Of a stretch of DNA of 40,197 bases, positions 1 to 8,206 are shown one piece after another. The notes under the pieces were generated by a model, which did no database searches, was not told where the DNA came from, and saw only the letters and a list, made by a program, of their open reading frames with translations. The stretch spans positions 1-40,197 of the forward strand of contig DYJN01000007.1 in the NCBI GenBank assembly GCA_020723085.1, in the 5' to 3' direction. Positions within the stretch are counted from its first letter, which is position 1. Each line of letters opens with the position of its first letter. A program made the position numbers and the translations under genes. This DNA is from Arcobacter sp. (lineage in GTDB: Bacteria > Acidobacteriota > Terriglobia > Bryobacterales > Bryobacteraceae).

Positions 1-177
1 GCCGTGCGGCGCGCCGGCGTATTCGGTGATCCGCACCGGCACGCCCGCCTGCCGGCACAGCTCGATGATCTCCTGAAGCCTCCCGCCGCCCGCCCCGCGC
101 GCAATCAGCACGCGCTCCATCGCTCGCCCCGCCCGCAGCGCCTCCCGCACCGCATGAATCCCCGCCAGTACAGCCAT
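1..177 (-). CDS. rlmB: 23S rRNA (guanosine-2'-O-)methyltransferase RlmB-like, 5' part only
   Basis: Only the first 59 codons are in the window; the gene runs off the left edge. The translation starts MAVLAGIHAVREAL, continues with ERVLIARGAGGGRLQEI and LCRQAGVPV, and matches the N-terminal substrate-binding (L30e-like) domain of SpoU/TrmH-family methyltransferases of the RlmB type, which methylate the 2'-hydroxyl of G2251 in 23S rRNA. The SAM-binding knot domain is not visible, so an unspecified TrmH-family paralog is possible. The ATG at 177 is chosen because the next upstream ATG (185) is out of frame. It is divergent from the MerR-family gene. Confidence 0.82.
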   Translation of the reverse strand, partial: MAVLAGIHAVREALRAGRAMERVLIARGAGGGRLQEIIELCRQAGVPVRITEYAGAPHG

Positions 178-511
178 AGCTCCATCCTACCCCTGCTGCC
201 CATCAGTGCCGCGGCGGAGCGCGCCGAAAGCCCGCAGCCCACCGGTCAACGAGAATCCCGCGGCCAAAGGGCCATCAGTGCCGCGTTTCCCTCGCCTTTC
301 AGACCCGCGGCGCAGCGCGCGCATCCCGCGGCTCACCAGCCAACGGCACGCCCGCATTCCATCGCGCCCTATCGCCCGCAGCCCGCCGGCAACCAGCGAT
401 GCCACAGGGCGCCTCCCCCTTGCCCCCCCGCCCCCAATAAAACATTTTCCAGCGTTTCTGTTGACGCCGCCTCCGTTCAAGTTTACGATGGCGGTAGGCG
501 CACTTACTGCA
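178..511. other. Divergent intergenic region between rlmB-like gene and merR
   Basis: A 334-base stretch separates the two divergent starts. Translations on both strands are Arg/Pro/Ala-rich without recognisable motifs, so I see no gene. The right end holds an A+T-richer patch (about 437-485) with a sigma70-like promoter for the MerR gene. Confidence 0.6.
461..489 (+). promoter_or_regulatory. Sigma70-like promoter for the MerR-family gene
   Basis: TTGACG (461-466) and TACGAT (484-489) are separated by exactly 17 bases. Transcription would start near 496. The -10 overlaps the upstream in-frame ATG at 488, so translation probably starts at the ATG at 512. Confidence 0.5.
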
Positions 512-967
512 ATGGCGACAGCCGCGGCACAGCCACAGCCCGTGGAGATCCCGGACAAGCTCTATTTCCGCATCGGCGAGGTCAGCCGCCTCACCGGCGT
601 CAAAGCCTCCGTCCTCCGCTTCTGGGAAACCGAGTTCTCCCAGCTCCACCCGAGGAAGTCCGGCGCCAACCAGCGCCTTTACCGCCGCAAAGACATCGAG
701 ACGGTGCTCGCCATCAAGCATCTGCTTTGGGAGAAGCGCTTCACCATTGAAGGCGCCCGCGCCGCTCTCGCCGAACAGCGCCACGCCCGCCGCCAGGAGC
801 GCGCCGCCCGCCCCGCCGCGGCAGCGCCTCAAGCGCCGCCCGAATCCGCCCCCCTGCCCGTCCTCCTCCTCCAGCGCCACCTCTTCGCCCCCGATCCCGA
901 GCGCGCTGCTGCGATCCTCGAACGAGTCCGGCGCGAGCTCCAAGCCGTCCTCGCCCTGCTCTCCTGA
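512..967 (+). CDS. MerR-family transcriptional regulator
   Basis: A 151-residue protein. After a short Ala-rich leader it has KLYFRIGEVSRLTGVKASVL, then RFWETEF and NQRLYRRKD, the winged helix-turn-helix of MerR-type regulators, followed by IKHLLWEKRFTIEGARAAL. This form (RFWExEF) is typical of the MlrA/HspR-like branch widespread in Acidobacteria and Deltaproteobacteria. The C-terminal half is a short Ala/Pro-rich linker and a helix ending in LQAVLALLS, with no metal-binding cysteines, so the effector is unknown. The start at 512 is preferred over the ATG at 488 because a promoter -10 overlaps 488; neither start has a strong Shine-Dalgarno. The gene stands alone, convergent with the aldolase gene. 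Confidence 0.88.
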   Translation: MATAAAQPQPVEIPDKLYFRIGEVSRLTGVKASVLRFWETEFSQLHPRKSGANQRLYRRKDIETVLAIKHLLWEKRFTIEGARAALAEQRHARRQERAARPAAAAPQAPPESAPLPVLLLQRHLFAPDPERAAAILERVRRELQAVLALLS

Positions 968-1133
968 GCTGCATTCGCGAACGCAACCCCCTTCTCCGCC
1001 CGTGCTGCCTCCATCGGCCCGTGACACAATGCTTCTCGGCGCCAATGGCAACGGTCCGCCCCGCCGCTTTTCGCGCCTGTCGCGCCGCCGGCAGCGCATC
1101 CCCTCCCCGCCTGAAAGCCCACGCCGCGGGCGC

Positions 1134-2153
1134 CTACCCGCGCCGCTTCTTCTCCAGCTCCCGGAGCACCGCCTCCGTCACCGCCGCGATCAGCTCCTCC
1201 GTCACCGCCGGGGAACGCCCGCTCGAAACCCCCGAATTCGGGATCGTCGTGATCGCTCCCGGACGCTCCGGCATGTCGCATACCGGGCAGCTCTCTTCCG
1301 CCAGCCGCGCATCCGGCAAACCCAGCCGCTGCTTGATCGCCAGCAGGTCCTCAGCCTTCTCCGCCGGAATGTGCGAGACCGGCGTCCCGAGCTGCTGCGC
1401 CAGCATCAGCGTCCAGCAGTAGGTGTCCACCACCTCCGCATACCACTCGGCGTGCGTCACCGTGTCCGCCCAGCACACGATCCCGTGATTGGCCAGCAGC
1501 ACCGTGTTGTGCGTCTTCACAAACGGCAGCACCGTCTCGGCGAACTTCTGCGTCCCCGGCGTCTCGTACGGCGATAGCGCCACCCGGCCAATGAACACTT
1601 CGTACTCGGGAATCACGCACGTCGGCGGCACGCGCCCCGTGATCGCATATGCCGTCGCGTGCGGCGGATGGCAGTGCACCACCGCCTTCGCCTCGGGCGC
1701 CGCCTTGTAAATCTCCAGGTGCAGCAGAATCTCGCTCGTCCGCGCCTTGCCCCCCGCCAGCTGCTTGCCGTCCAGATCCACCAGGCACAGGTCCGCCGGC
1801 GTCAGGTCCGCCTTGCTGCACAGCGTCGGCGTGCACAGCACCGCATCGTCCCGCAGCCGGTAGCTGATGTTTCCCCCGTTGCCGTCCACATACATCCGCT
1901 GCCACAGCTTCCGCCCCACGGCGCAGATCTCTTCCTTGAAGGGCTGCGCTTCGGCGGAATTCAACAGCGCCTCCCACCCGTCGCCGCCGTCGCGCCCGCT
2001 CAGCCGCAGCCCGTGCCGCGACACCGCCTCCGCCGCCTCCGCCGTCAGCATCGCGCCCGGCTGCAGCAGCAGCTCCACCACGCCCGCGTGCGCCGCGTCT
2101 TCCACGTCCTGCGCCGTGATGATCCGGTGCCGGCTCAGATCCCTGCGGTTCAT
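1134..2153 (-). CDS. Class II (fuculose/rhamnulose-phosphate type) aldolase with C-terminal encapsulation-like peptide
   Basis: A 339-residue protein with three parts. Residues 1-60 are an N-terminal extension (IITAQDVEDAAHAG..., LLLQPGAMLTAEAAEA) of a kind I associate with microcompartment proteins. Residues about 70-285 are the class II aldolase/adducin fold with candidate zinc ligands H160 and H162 (VVHCHPPH), H223 (ANHG) and the expected catalytic E141 (TSEILLHLEIY). After a C289-P-V-C292 pair and a Ser/Gly linker, residues 319-334 form an amphipathic helix (EELIAAVTEAVLRELE) ending in KKRRG. Known family members cleave L-fuculose-1-P or L-rhamnulose-1-P to DHAP and L-lactaldehyde; in planctomycete-type microcompartments this aldolase carries a C-terminal targeting helix. 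It lies 48 bases after the aldehyde dehydrogenase, with an AGAGAGG ribosome site. The substrate is inferred. Confidence 0.88.
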   Translation of the reverse strand: MNRRDLSRHRIITAQDVEDAAHAGVVELLLQPGAMLTAEAAEAVSRHGLRLSGRDGGDGWEALLNSAEAQPFKEEICAVGRKLWQRMYVDGNGGNISYRLRDDAVLCTPTLCSKADLTPADLCLVDLDGKQLAGGKARTSEILLHLEIYKAAPEAKAVVHCHPPHATAYAITGRVPPTCVIPEYEVFIGRVALSPYETPGTQKFAETVLPFVKTHNTVLLANHGIVCWADTVTHAEWYAEVVDTYCWTLMLAQQLGTPVSHIPAEKAEDLLAIKQRLGLPDARLAEESCPVCDMPERPGAITTIPNSGVSSGRSPAVTEELIAAVTEAVLRELEKKRRG

Positions 2154-2201
2154 CGGCGGACCTCTCTCGAATGCTCTCTCATGCTCGACAGACCTGCTCC
2201 T

Positions 2202-3662
2202 TCATAAAATCCGCAACGCCCCCGCGCCCAGCGCAATCTGCCGCTCCCGCGTGAACGTCAGCGCCGTCGTCACACCCTCCCCCGTCGGCGTCGCAATCGA
2301 ATAACTCAGGTACCCCGGCGCCCCTGATCCCAGCGCCGCCACGCTCGGCGCGTTGTGCACGAACAGCGTCGTGTTCATCGCCCGCGCCATTTTCGTTACG
2401 TGGTTCAGGTTGCGCGAGTGAAGGATCGCCGTGTGCCGGAAGCCCCGCTCCGCCTTCACCGCCGCCCGGATCCCGTCGTCGATGTCGCGTACCTTCACCA
2501 CCGGCACGAACGGCATCATTTGCTCTTCCTGCACGAACACATGATCCTCCTGCGTCTCGCCGAACAGCAGCTCCGTCCCCGCCGGCGCGTCCACGCCCGC
2601 CGCCCGCGCCAGCACCGCCGCGTCCTTCCCGATCAGGTCTTTCTTCAGATGCCCGTGCGCGCAGCTCTTTCCTTCGTGCTCCAGATCGAACGCCGCCCGC
2701 GTCAACCGCTCGATCGCGTCCGGCTTCAGCTCGTACGCCTTCGCGCGCCGCATCGCCGCCATGAACCCGTCAAACACCTGCGCCGCCACGAACACTTCCT
2801 TCTCGCCGATGCACAGCAGGTTGTTGTCGAACCCCGCCCCCAGCACCACGGACCGCGCCGCCAGGTCCACGTCCGCCGTCTCGTCCACCACCACCGGCGG
2901 ATTGCCCGGCCCCGCCGCAATCACCCGCTTGCCGTGCTTCATCGCCGCCCGCACCACCGCGGGTCCGCCCGTCACGCACAGCAGCGCGATCCCGGGATGC
3001 CGGAACACCTCCTCCGCCGTGCGGATGCTCGCCGTCGCGCACATCGTCAGCGCATTCCGCACGCCTGTCGCCTCAGCGATCGCGCGGTTGAAATGCTGCA
3101 ACGCGCGCATGGCGATCTTCGCTCCCGCCGGATGCGGGCTGAACACCGCCGCATTGCCCGCCGCCAGCACGTTGATCGCATTCGAAGCCAGCGTCGGCGC
3201 CGAGTGCGTCGCCGGCAGCACCATCCCCACCACCCCCCACGGCGCGCGCTCGATCAGGCACAGCCCGTCCTTGTCCGTCCGCGCCCGCGCCTGCAACGCC
3301 TCCACGCCCGGCACATTGCGGATGATGCGCAGCTTCTCGATCTTGTGGTCCAGCCGCCCGAGCCCCGTCTCCTCCAGCTCCAGCCGCCCCCACTCCTCCG
3401 CGTGCCGCTCGCACAGGTCCTTGATCAGATCCACTATCCGCTCGCGCTCAGCCAGGCTCATCGCGGCGATCTTCGGCTGCGCCTCCGCCGCCGCCTCGGC
3501 TGCTTCGTCCACCGTCGCGAACACGCCGTCGCCCGTGGCTGCGCCTTCCTGCGCCGGCGCAGCAGCGCGCGCGCCGCCGTCCCGTCCCGCCAGCCTGCCC
3601 TCAAGCCGCTCGAGCACCTCGCGCGCGATCTCGGCCACCAGCTTCTCTTGCTCGCTTGTCAT
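2202..3662 (-). CDS. CoA-acylating aldehyde dehydrogenase, EutE/PduP type, with N-terminal encapsulation-like peptide
   Basis: A 486-residue protein. Residues 1-20 are an amphipathic helix (EKLVAEIAREVLERLE), followed by a Gly/Ala/Pro linker to about 46 and then the catalytic body. It contains ERAPWGVVGMVLPATHSAP (residues 138-156), the NAD/CoA-fold segment VTGGPAVVRAA, PGNPPVVVDETADVD, and the active-site stretch FDNNLLCIGEK with C284 as the nucleophile. EutE/PduP enzymes oxidise short aldehydes to acyl-CoA inside microcompartments; next to a class II aldolase the likely substrate is L-lactaldehyde (inference). The open frame extends to 3758, but the ATG at 3662 places the helix at the very N-terminus as in PduP, and the extra 32 residues look non-coding. 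The 201-base gap upstream suggests it may have its own promoter. Confidence 0.9.
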   Translation of the reverse strand: MTSEQEKLVAEIAREVLERLEGRLAGRDGGARAAAPAQEGAATGDGVFATVDEAAEAAAEAQPKIAAMSLAERERIVDLIKDLCERHAEEWGRLELEETGLGRLDHKIEKLRIIRNVPGVEALQARARTDKDGLCLIERAPWGVVGMVLPATHSAPTLASNAINVLAAGNAAVFSPHPAGAKIAMRALQHFNRAIAEATGVRNALTMCATASIRTAEEVFRHPGIALLCVTGGPAVVRAAMKHGKRVIAAGPGNPPVVVDETADVDLAARSVVLGAGFDNNLLCIGEKEVFVAAQVFDGFMAAMRRAKAYELKPDAIERLTRAAFDLEHEGKSCAHGHLKKDLIGKDAAVLARAAGVDAPAGTELLFGETQEDHVFVQEEQMMPFVPVVKVRDIDDGIRAAVKAERGFRHTAILHSRNLNHVTKMARAMNTTLFVHNAPSVAALGSGAPGYLSYSIATPTGEGVTTALTFTRERQIALGAGALRIL

Positions 3663-3863
3663 CGCATTCGTTCCCGCGTCGTTCGCGCTTCCTTCTATTC
3701 TGCGACAATTGGCGCGCCCCCATCCGGCCATTGCCGGATATCGCGGCTCCGGCCGCAAACCACCCTGCCTCCTGCCGCTCCCGGCTCGCCGTACGTCCGC
3801 TCCCCGCCGTGCCGCCCCTGCCCTCCGGCTCCCCCGGCTGCGAACGCAGCCCGGCGCGCCCCC

Positions 3864-5009
3864 CTACAGATCCACCCCCGTCTCCACCCACCGGCCTTCC
3901 CGTGCGCTTCTGAGCACCGCCTCGCACACCTTCTGCGTCTGCAAGGCACAGCGGAAGTCCGGCTGCACCCGCTCCCCGGTCTCCAGCCCCCGCACAAAAT
4001 CCGCCAGCGTATTCAGGAACGTATGCTCGTATCCGATCACCAGCCCCGGCACCCAGTAGCGGTCCATGTACGGATGCTCGGCGTTGGTCACATGAATCCG
4101 CCGCCAGCCCCGCACATGGCCCGGCACGCCCGGATACTCGAAGTAATCCAGGTACTCCATCTCCTCGAGATTGAACCGGAGCGACCCCTCCGCGCCGTTC
4201 AGCTCCAGCGTCTTCAGCGCCTTGTGCCCCCGCGCATAGCGCGTCGCTTCAAACAGCCCCAGCGAGCCGTTGGCGAACTCCGCAATAAACAGCGCCGCAT
4301 CGTCGATCCCCACCGGCTCCGTCCTGCCCGTCAGCGCATGCACGCGCTCTTTCACGAATGTCTCCGTCCGCGCCACCACGCGCGTGATCGCGCCGTTCAG
4401 GTACATCGCCGTGTCGATGTTGTGCGCCAGCAGGTCCCCCGTCACGCCGCTGCCCGCCGCGTGCACGTCCAGCCGCCACAGCGCCGCGCCGCCCTGCGGC
4501 ACGTCCGGCGAAATCGTCCAGTCCTGCAGGAAGTTCGTGCGGTAGTGGAACGGCTTTCCGATGCGCCCCTCGTCCACCAGCTGCTTCGCCAGCGCAATCG
4601 CCGGCACGCGCCGGTAGTTGTACCACGCCATGTTCGCCACGCCCGCCCGCTCCACCGCCTCCACCATCTGCTCCGCCTCGCCCAGCGTCCGCGCCAGGGG
4701 CTTCTCGCACAGCACCATCTTGCCGGCGCGCGCCCCTGCGATGGCGATCTCCGCGTGCACGTCGTTCGGCGCGCAGATGTCCACCAGATCGATGTCCGGC
4801 GCCTCCACCACACGCCGCCAGTCGGTCTCCACGCGCGCATAGCCCCACGTCCGCGCGAACGCCCGCGCCTTCTCCTCATTCCGCCCGCACGCCGCCTGAA
4901 GCGCCGGACGCCAGGAAACCGGAAAGAAATCCGCCAGCCGCTTGTACGCGTTCGTGTGCGTACGCCCCATGAAGCCGTAGCCGATCATCCCCACGCGCAG
5001 CTCTTTCAT
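3864..5009 (-). CDS. Gfo/Idh/MocA-family NAD(P)-dependent oxidoreductase
   Basis: A 381-residue protein with the N-terminal Rossmann motif G10-Y-G12-F-M-G15, the conserved E102-K103-P104 (VLCEKPLA) and the catalytic-region segment GDLLAHNID (D192, H196) of the C-terminal alpha/beta domain. The family oxidises or reduces sugars, inositols and their derivatives. Its ATG overlaps the stop of the upstream TIM-barrel gene by four bases (ATGA), so the two are translationally coupled. Such a pair is common in Acidobacteria and Planctomycetes, where the epimerase/isomerase and dehydrogenase act on the same carbohydrate. The specific substrate cannot be read from the sequence. Confidence 0.92.
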   Translation of the reverse strand: MKELRVGMIGYGFMGRTHTNAYKRLADFFPVSWRPALQAACGRNEEKARAFARTWGYARVETDWRRVVEAPDIDLVDICAPNDVHAEIAIAGARAGKMVLCEKPLARTLGEAEQMVEAVERAGVANMAWYNYRRVPAIALAKQLVDEGRIGKPFHYRTNFLQDWTISPDVPQGGAALWRLDVHAAGSGVTGDLLAHNIDTAMYLNGAITRVVARTETFVKERVHALTGRTEPVGIDDAALFIAEFANGSLGLFEATRYARGHKALKTLELNGAEGSLRFNLEEMEYLDYFEYPGVPGHVRGWRRIHVTNAEHPYMDRYWVPGLVIGYEHTFLNTLADFVRGLETGERVQPDFRCALQTQKVCEAVLRSAREGRWVETGVDL

Positions 5010-5950
5010 GACGCATGCCTCGCCACGAGTTCATCCACCCGCTTCTTGCAGCTCGCCGTCGCCTCCCATGCGTCGGGCCAGAAACAGAGATCGATCGTCA
5101 CCCAGCCGTGCTTCAGCCGCGCCGCCTTCAGCAGGGCGGGGAAGAGCGTGTCGAAGTCGAGCACTCCCATCCCGAACGGCGGATGCGCGGACGTCTCCTC
5201 ATTCCCCGCGGCGTCCCTGTGGCATGTGTTGTCGCTGTCAATCAGATGAATGTGCCGGATGCGCCCGTCCAGCATCTCGATGAATTCCAGTTGCGACGCG
5301 AACACTTCCTTCTCCCCCTCCTGCCGCGCGCCCGCCACCCCCGTCATCTGCCCGTGGCAGGTGTCGTACAGCAGTCCGAAGTTCGGACGGTCCACCGCAT
5401 CATGAATGCGAACGATCTCCGACGGCTTGTTGAACGCGAACCCCGGCTCGAACTCCCACGCCACGTCCAGCCCGAACTCCGCCGCGATGCCGCAGCACGC
5501 CTGCCACGCGCGCGCCACCCTTCCTGCCGCCGTCTCCGCGTCCACCTCCCGCAGGATCGTCGGCGGCTGCACCGTGTCCACCCGCACAACCGGGATCTCC
5601 AGGTCGGCGGCAAATTCCGCATTGCGCCGGAATTCCTGTATATATTTCGAAGGATCATCCGTATTGATCAGCTTTTCTCCCCATAGATTCGCCGCAATTC
5701 CGCTGAATTTCAGCCCCGCTTCCTTCATCCGCGCCCGCAGCTCCGCCCGTTGCGCCCTCTCCGGCATCGCCCCCGGCCACTCGCTGTCCGGGCCGTTCGG
5801 ATTGCCCGGATTCGGATGCGGCGGGAACGCCCCCAGCTCCACGCCGTCGAACCGCAGCTCCTTCAGCTTCCCGATCACCGTGTCGAACGGCACCGGATGC
5901 GCCGCCCACGGCCCGATCGTGTACGCCCAGCTTCCAATCGAGATCTTCAT
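5006..5950 (-). CDS. Sugar phosphate isomerase/epimerase (xylose-isomerase-like TIM barrel)
   Basis: A 314-residue AP-endonuclease-2-type TIM barrel. It starts [13 protein letters not shown] and has [33 protein letters not shown] with a candidate metal-binding Glu, [20 protein letters not shown] and [14 protein letters not shown]; these acidic and His residues at strand ends match the metal site of the family. In-frame TTG (5965) and ATG (5959) codons lie upstream, but the ATG at 5950 has the best ribosome site (GAGG, 9 bases ahead) and gives the usual family N-terminus. Its 3' end overlaps the oxidoreductase start. The substrate is unknown. Confidence 0.9.
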   Translation of the reverse strand: MKISIGSWAYTIGPWAAHPVPFDTVIGKLKELRFDGVELGAFPPHPNPGNPNGPDSEWPGAMPERAQRAELRARMKEAGLKFSGIAANLWGEKLINTDDPSKYIQEFRRNAEFAADLEIPVVRVDTVQPPTILREVDAETAAGRVARAWQACCGIAAEFGLDVAWEFEPGFAFNKPSEIVRIHDAVDRPNFGLLYDTCHGQMTGVAGARQEGEKEVFASQLEFIEMLDGRIRHIHLIDSDNTCHRDAAGNEETSAHPPFGMGVLDFDTLFPALLKAARLKHGWVTIDLCFWPDAWEATASCKKRVDELVARHAS

Positions 5951-5961
5951 GGCGCTCATCC

Positions 5962-7173
5962 TCAATGCACCAGCGGCGCCGCGTCCGGATTGCCCGGCCC
6001 GAAATGCTTCAGCATCACCAGCGGCTCCCGGTCGCTGCGGTTCGTGATCCGCACCCCGGCTTCCGCCGCCGCCCGCGTGACGAAGAATTCGTCCTTCGTC
6101 ATCTGCCCGAACCGGATCAGCGCTGGCGTCTCGGCTTCATGCACGCCCGCCTGCCCGTGGCCCTGCGTCAGGATCATTCCGTACGCCGCCGCGTCGCGGA
6201 TCACGGCGCTGCGCCCCGGCAGCACCGTCAGTTCCTTGGCCGAATACCACGGCTTTCCGTACGTCACCCAGACCTCGCGGTAGCCCGCCTCCGCCATCTC
6301 CGCCTCGCTGCGCACGGGCACAGGGAACACCTTGTTGTGCCTGCCGAATTCCGGGTCCACATTCTTGTCCCAGTCCAGCATCGACACGATGTAGTCGAGA
6401 TCCCGGTGGTGCTCCGGCGGAACGTCTTTCACCAGCAGCTCCCACGGCACCGCCCGGCCCTCCACCATCGACTGGAACATCCCGAACACGTCCGAGTTCA
6501 CCTGCGGTTCGTACGTCACAAGCGACCCCGGCGCGTGCAGCACGCCCGCATCCACCCGCCAGCCCGTGCCCGGCTCCAGCTTGTACGCGCGCGACAGGTA
6601 CAGAATCCCGTTGTCGCCCTCGTTCCACCGCTCCAGGCAGCGCCGCACGTCGTCCTTTGTCGTGCCCGGCTCCAGCCCCATGAATGTGTACGGGAAATTG
6701 TTGCCGTGGAAATTATATTGCGGCGGGAAATAATACGCTTCCGGCTTCCCTTTCCGCCCCACTTTCGCCGCATGCTCGTCCATTTGATGCATGTGGTGCG
6801 GGATGGGCCCGAGGTTGTCGAAGAACTTGCACAGGATATTGAACCCGCCGTGCTCGCGCATCACGTCAGGGCCCAGCAGTTCATCGCCGATCTCTTCCAC
6901 GGCCTCCTTCAGCTGCACGCGGCGGCCCCCAATGTCGATGTAGCTCAGCCCCTCGTCCTCCGGCGTCCCGGGCCCGTTATCGGCGCGCGTCGTCGAAGAA
7001 AACCACCGCTCGTCGATCCCTCCTCGATGCGCGCCGAGCGCGTACAGATCGTCCGGATGCAGCTTCAGCCGTCCGCCGGGCATCAGAAACGAGCGCGGCA
7101 CCCAGCAGGGCGCCATGCGCAGGATTCCCTCGCCGGCGGCCAGCGCCTCTCGAACCAGGCCAGCATGGGACAT
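5962..7173 (-). CDS. Cupin-type protein, class I phosphomannose-isomerase-like
   Basis: A 403-residue protein with a metal-site-like segment GPIPHHMHQMDEHAAKVG (residues about 124-141) and a second cupin-like region near the C-terminus (MILTQGHGQAGVHEAETP, then FGQMTKDEFFVTRAAAE). This two-part layout is like the type I mannose-6-phosphate isomerase fold. The first part has W/H/R-rich sugar-binding-like segments (APCWVPRSFLMPGG). It is the first gene of the cluster, with a textbook ribosome site (AAGGAGGT, 7179-7186) and a TATAGT -10-like element just upstream. The role is presumably ketose/aldose interconversion in the same carbohydrate pathway as the downstream genes; this is inferred from fold and context only. 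A few bases separate its stop from the isomerase start. Confidence 0.75.
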   Translation of the reverse strand: MSHAGLVREALAAGEGILRMAPCWVPRSFLMPGGRLKLHPDDLYALGAHRGGIDERWFSSTTRADNGPGTPEDEGLSYIDIGGRRVQLKEAVEEIGDELLGPDVMREHGGFNILCKFFDNLGPIPHHMHQMDEHAAKVGRKGKPEAYYFPPQYNFHGNNFPYTFMGLEPGTTKDDVRRCLERWNEGDNGILYLSRAYKLEPGTGWRVDAGVLHAPGSLVTYEPQVNSDVFGMFQSMVEGRAVPWELLVKDVPPEHHRDLDYIVSMLDWDKNVDPEFGRHNKVFPVPVRSEAEMAEAGYREVWVTYGKPWYSAKELTVLPGRSAVIRDAAAYGMILTQGHGQAGVHEAETPALIRFGQMTKDEFFVTRAAAEAGVRITNRSDREPLVMLKHFGPGNPDAAPLVH

Positions 7174-7193
7174 GCGGAACCTCCTTGCAGCGC

Positions 7194-7199
7194 ACTATA
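7194..7199 (-). promoter_or_regulatory. -10-like element upstream of the cupin-led cluster
   Basis: TATAGT on the minus strand, with a predicted start site near 7187, directly before the strong ribosome site AAGGAGGTT (7178-7186). No convincing -35 was seen at 16-18 bases. Confidence 0.35.
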
Positions 7200-7246
7200 T
7201 CGCACCACCCCGGCGAAAGCACCCGCCGCCCCGCGCCTCTTCCGGA

Positions 7247-8206
7247 TCACTGCCTGAGCCATCGAGCCGCCGCCCGCCGCGCCCGCCGGACGAATTGCAG
7301 CACCCGGTATGACTCCGGCAAGTCCGGTTCCTCCTGCGCCCCTCGCCGCCACCCGGCTTCCTGCAGCCGCTTCTGATACAGCCGGAACAGCGCCTCCCCC
7401 GCGCCCGTCTCCTCCACTCTCCACCCCGGCCGGAATCTCGTCACAAACTCCGGCGCCTCGGGCTGATATCCGCTGAAGTGGAACAGCCGCACCGGCTCTC
7501 CCCCCAGCAAGAACGCCTCGCCCCGCTGCTCCAGCCTCATCCGCCCCAGCCGCCAGTACGCCGCGTTGCAGCCGGCATGCCGGCACACGTGCAGGTCCGC
7601 CACAAATCCCGGCGCCAGATCCAGCCACCGCTGATCATAGTGGATCCCCGCTTCCACGTATTCATAACAGTGGCGCCGCAGCCGCTCCCCCCACCACCGG
7701 AGAAACCGCCGCGCCTCCACGCAATCGCTCGCCCCGATGTACCCGCCATTGAACATCCCCGCCATCAGCAGCGCCCTCTCCAGCTCTTCCTCCGGCCGTT
7801 CAGCCTCCTCCGGCCCGATGTGCGGCGTCAGCGTCAGCGCGTGCGCCGACGCTTCCCGGAAACAGGGCTCCAGCGTGTCCAGCACCAGCATGTCCGGATC
7901 CACGAACACAACCGTGCGGTGGCCCGCGTCCAGCGCCATTTCAATCGCAATAGGCTTCAAGGCCGCGCACAGCTCCTTGCATCCGTACCGCAGCATCATC
8001 CCCCGCAGCCCCTCCACCCGCAGCTCGTCCGGTGAAACCACCCTCGCTCCCAGCCGCTCCAACGCCGGCGCGCGCCTCCGCGTCCCGGCCAGCACCACGT
8101 ACAGCGGCGTCTCCGCGTGGAAGCGCCGAAGTGAGGCCGCCATCGCCGCCGCCTGCGGCATGTAGTTCATGGCCGCCACCGTCGCCACCGCCGGCGCTTC
8201 AGCCAT
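7247..8206 (-). CDS. Glycosyltransferase, GT8-like nucleotide-sugar fold, DxD intact
   Basis: A 319-residue cytosolic protein. It has a Rossmann-type start (VATVAAMNYMPQAAAMAASL), LCAALKPIAIE, the D103-P-D105 metal/nucleotide-sugar motif inside VVFVDPDMLVLDTLEP, then LTLTPHIGPEE, MFNGGYIGAS, HYDQRWLDLAPGF, a HAGCNAAYW segment and RLFHFSGYQPE. This set is characteristic of a bacterial family of glycosyltransferases often found in polysaccharide or protein-glycosylation loci. Donor and acceptor sugars cannot be predicted. It overlaps the upstream paralog by eight bases, so the two are probably co-translated and may act as a pair. Confidence 0.85.
   Translation of the reverse strand: MAEAPAVATVAAMNYMPQAAAMAASLRRFHAETPLYVVLAGTRRRAPALERLGARVVSPDELRVEGLRGMMLRYGCKELCAALKPIAIEMALDAGHRTVVFVDPDMLVLDTLEPCFREASAHALTLTPHIGPEEAERPEEELERALLMAGMFNGGYIGASDCVEARRFLRWWGERLRRHCYEYVEAGIHYDQRWLDLAPGFVADLHVCRHAGCNAAYWRLGRMRLEQRGEAFLLGGEPVRLFHFSGYQPEAPEFVTRFRPGWRVEETGAGEALFRLYQKRLQEAGWRRGAQEEPDLPESYRVLQFVRRARRAAARWLRQ

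Noticed and set aside
2355-5249. A 964-codon plus-strand open frame opposite the aldehyde dehydrogenase and oxidoreductase genes
   Set aside because: Its translation is Arg/His/Pro-rich and motif-free, while the minus strand encodes two clear enzyme families over the same bases; it is an antisense shadow of high-G+C codons.
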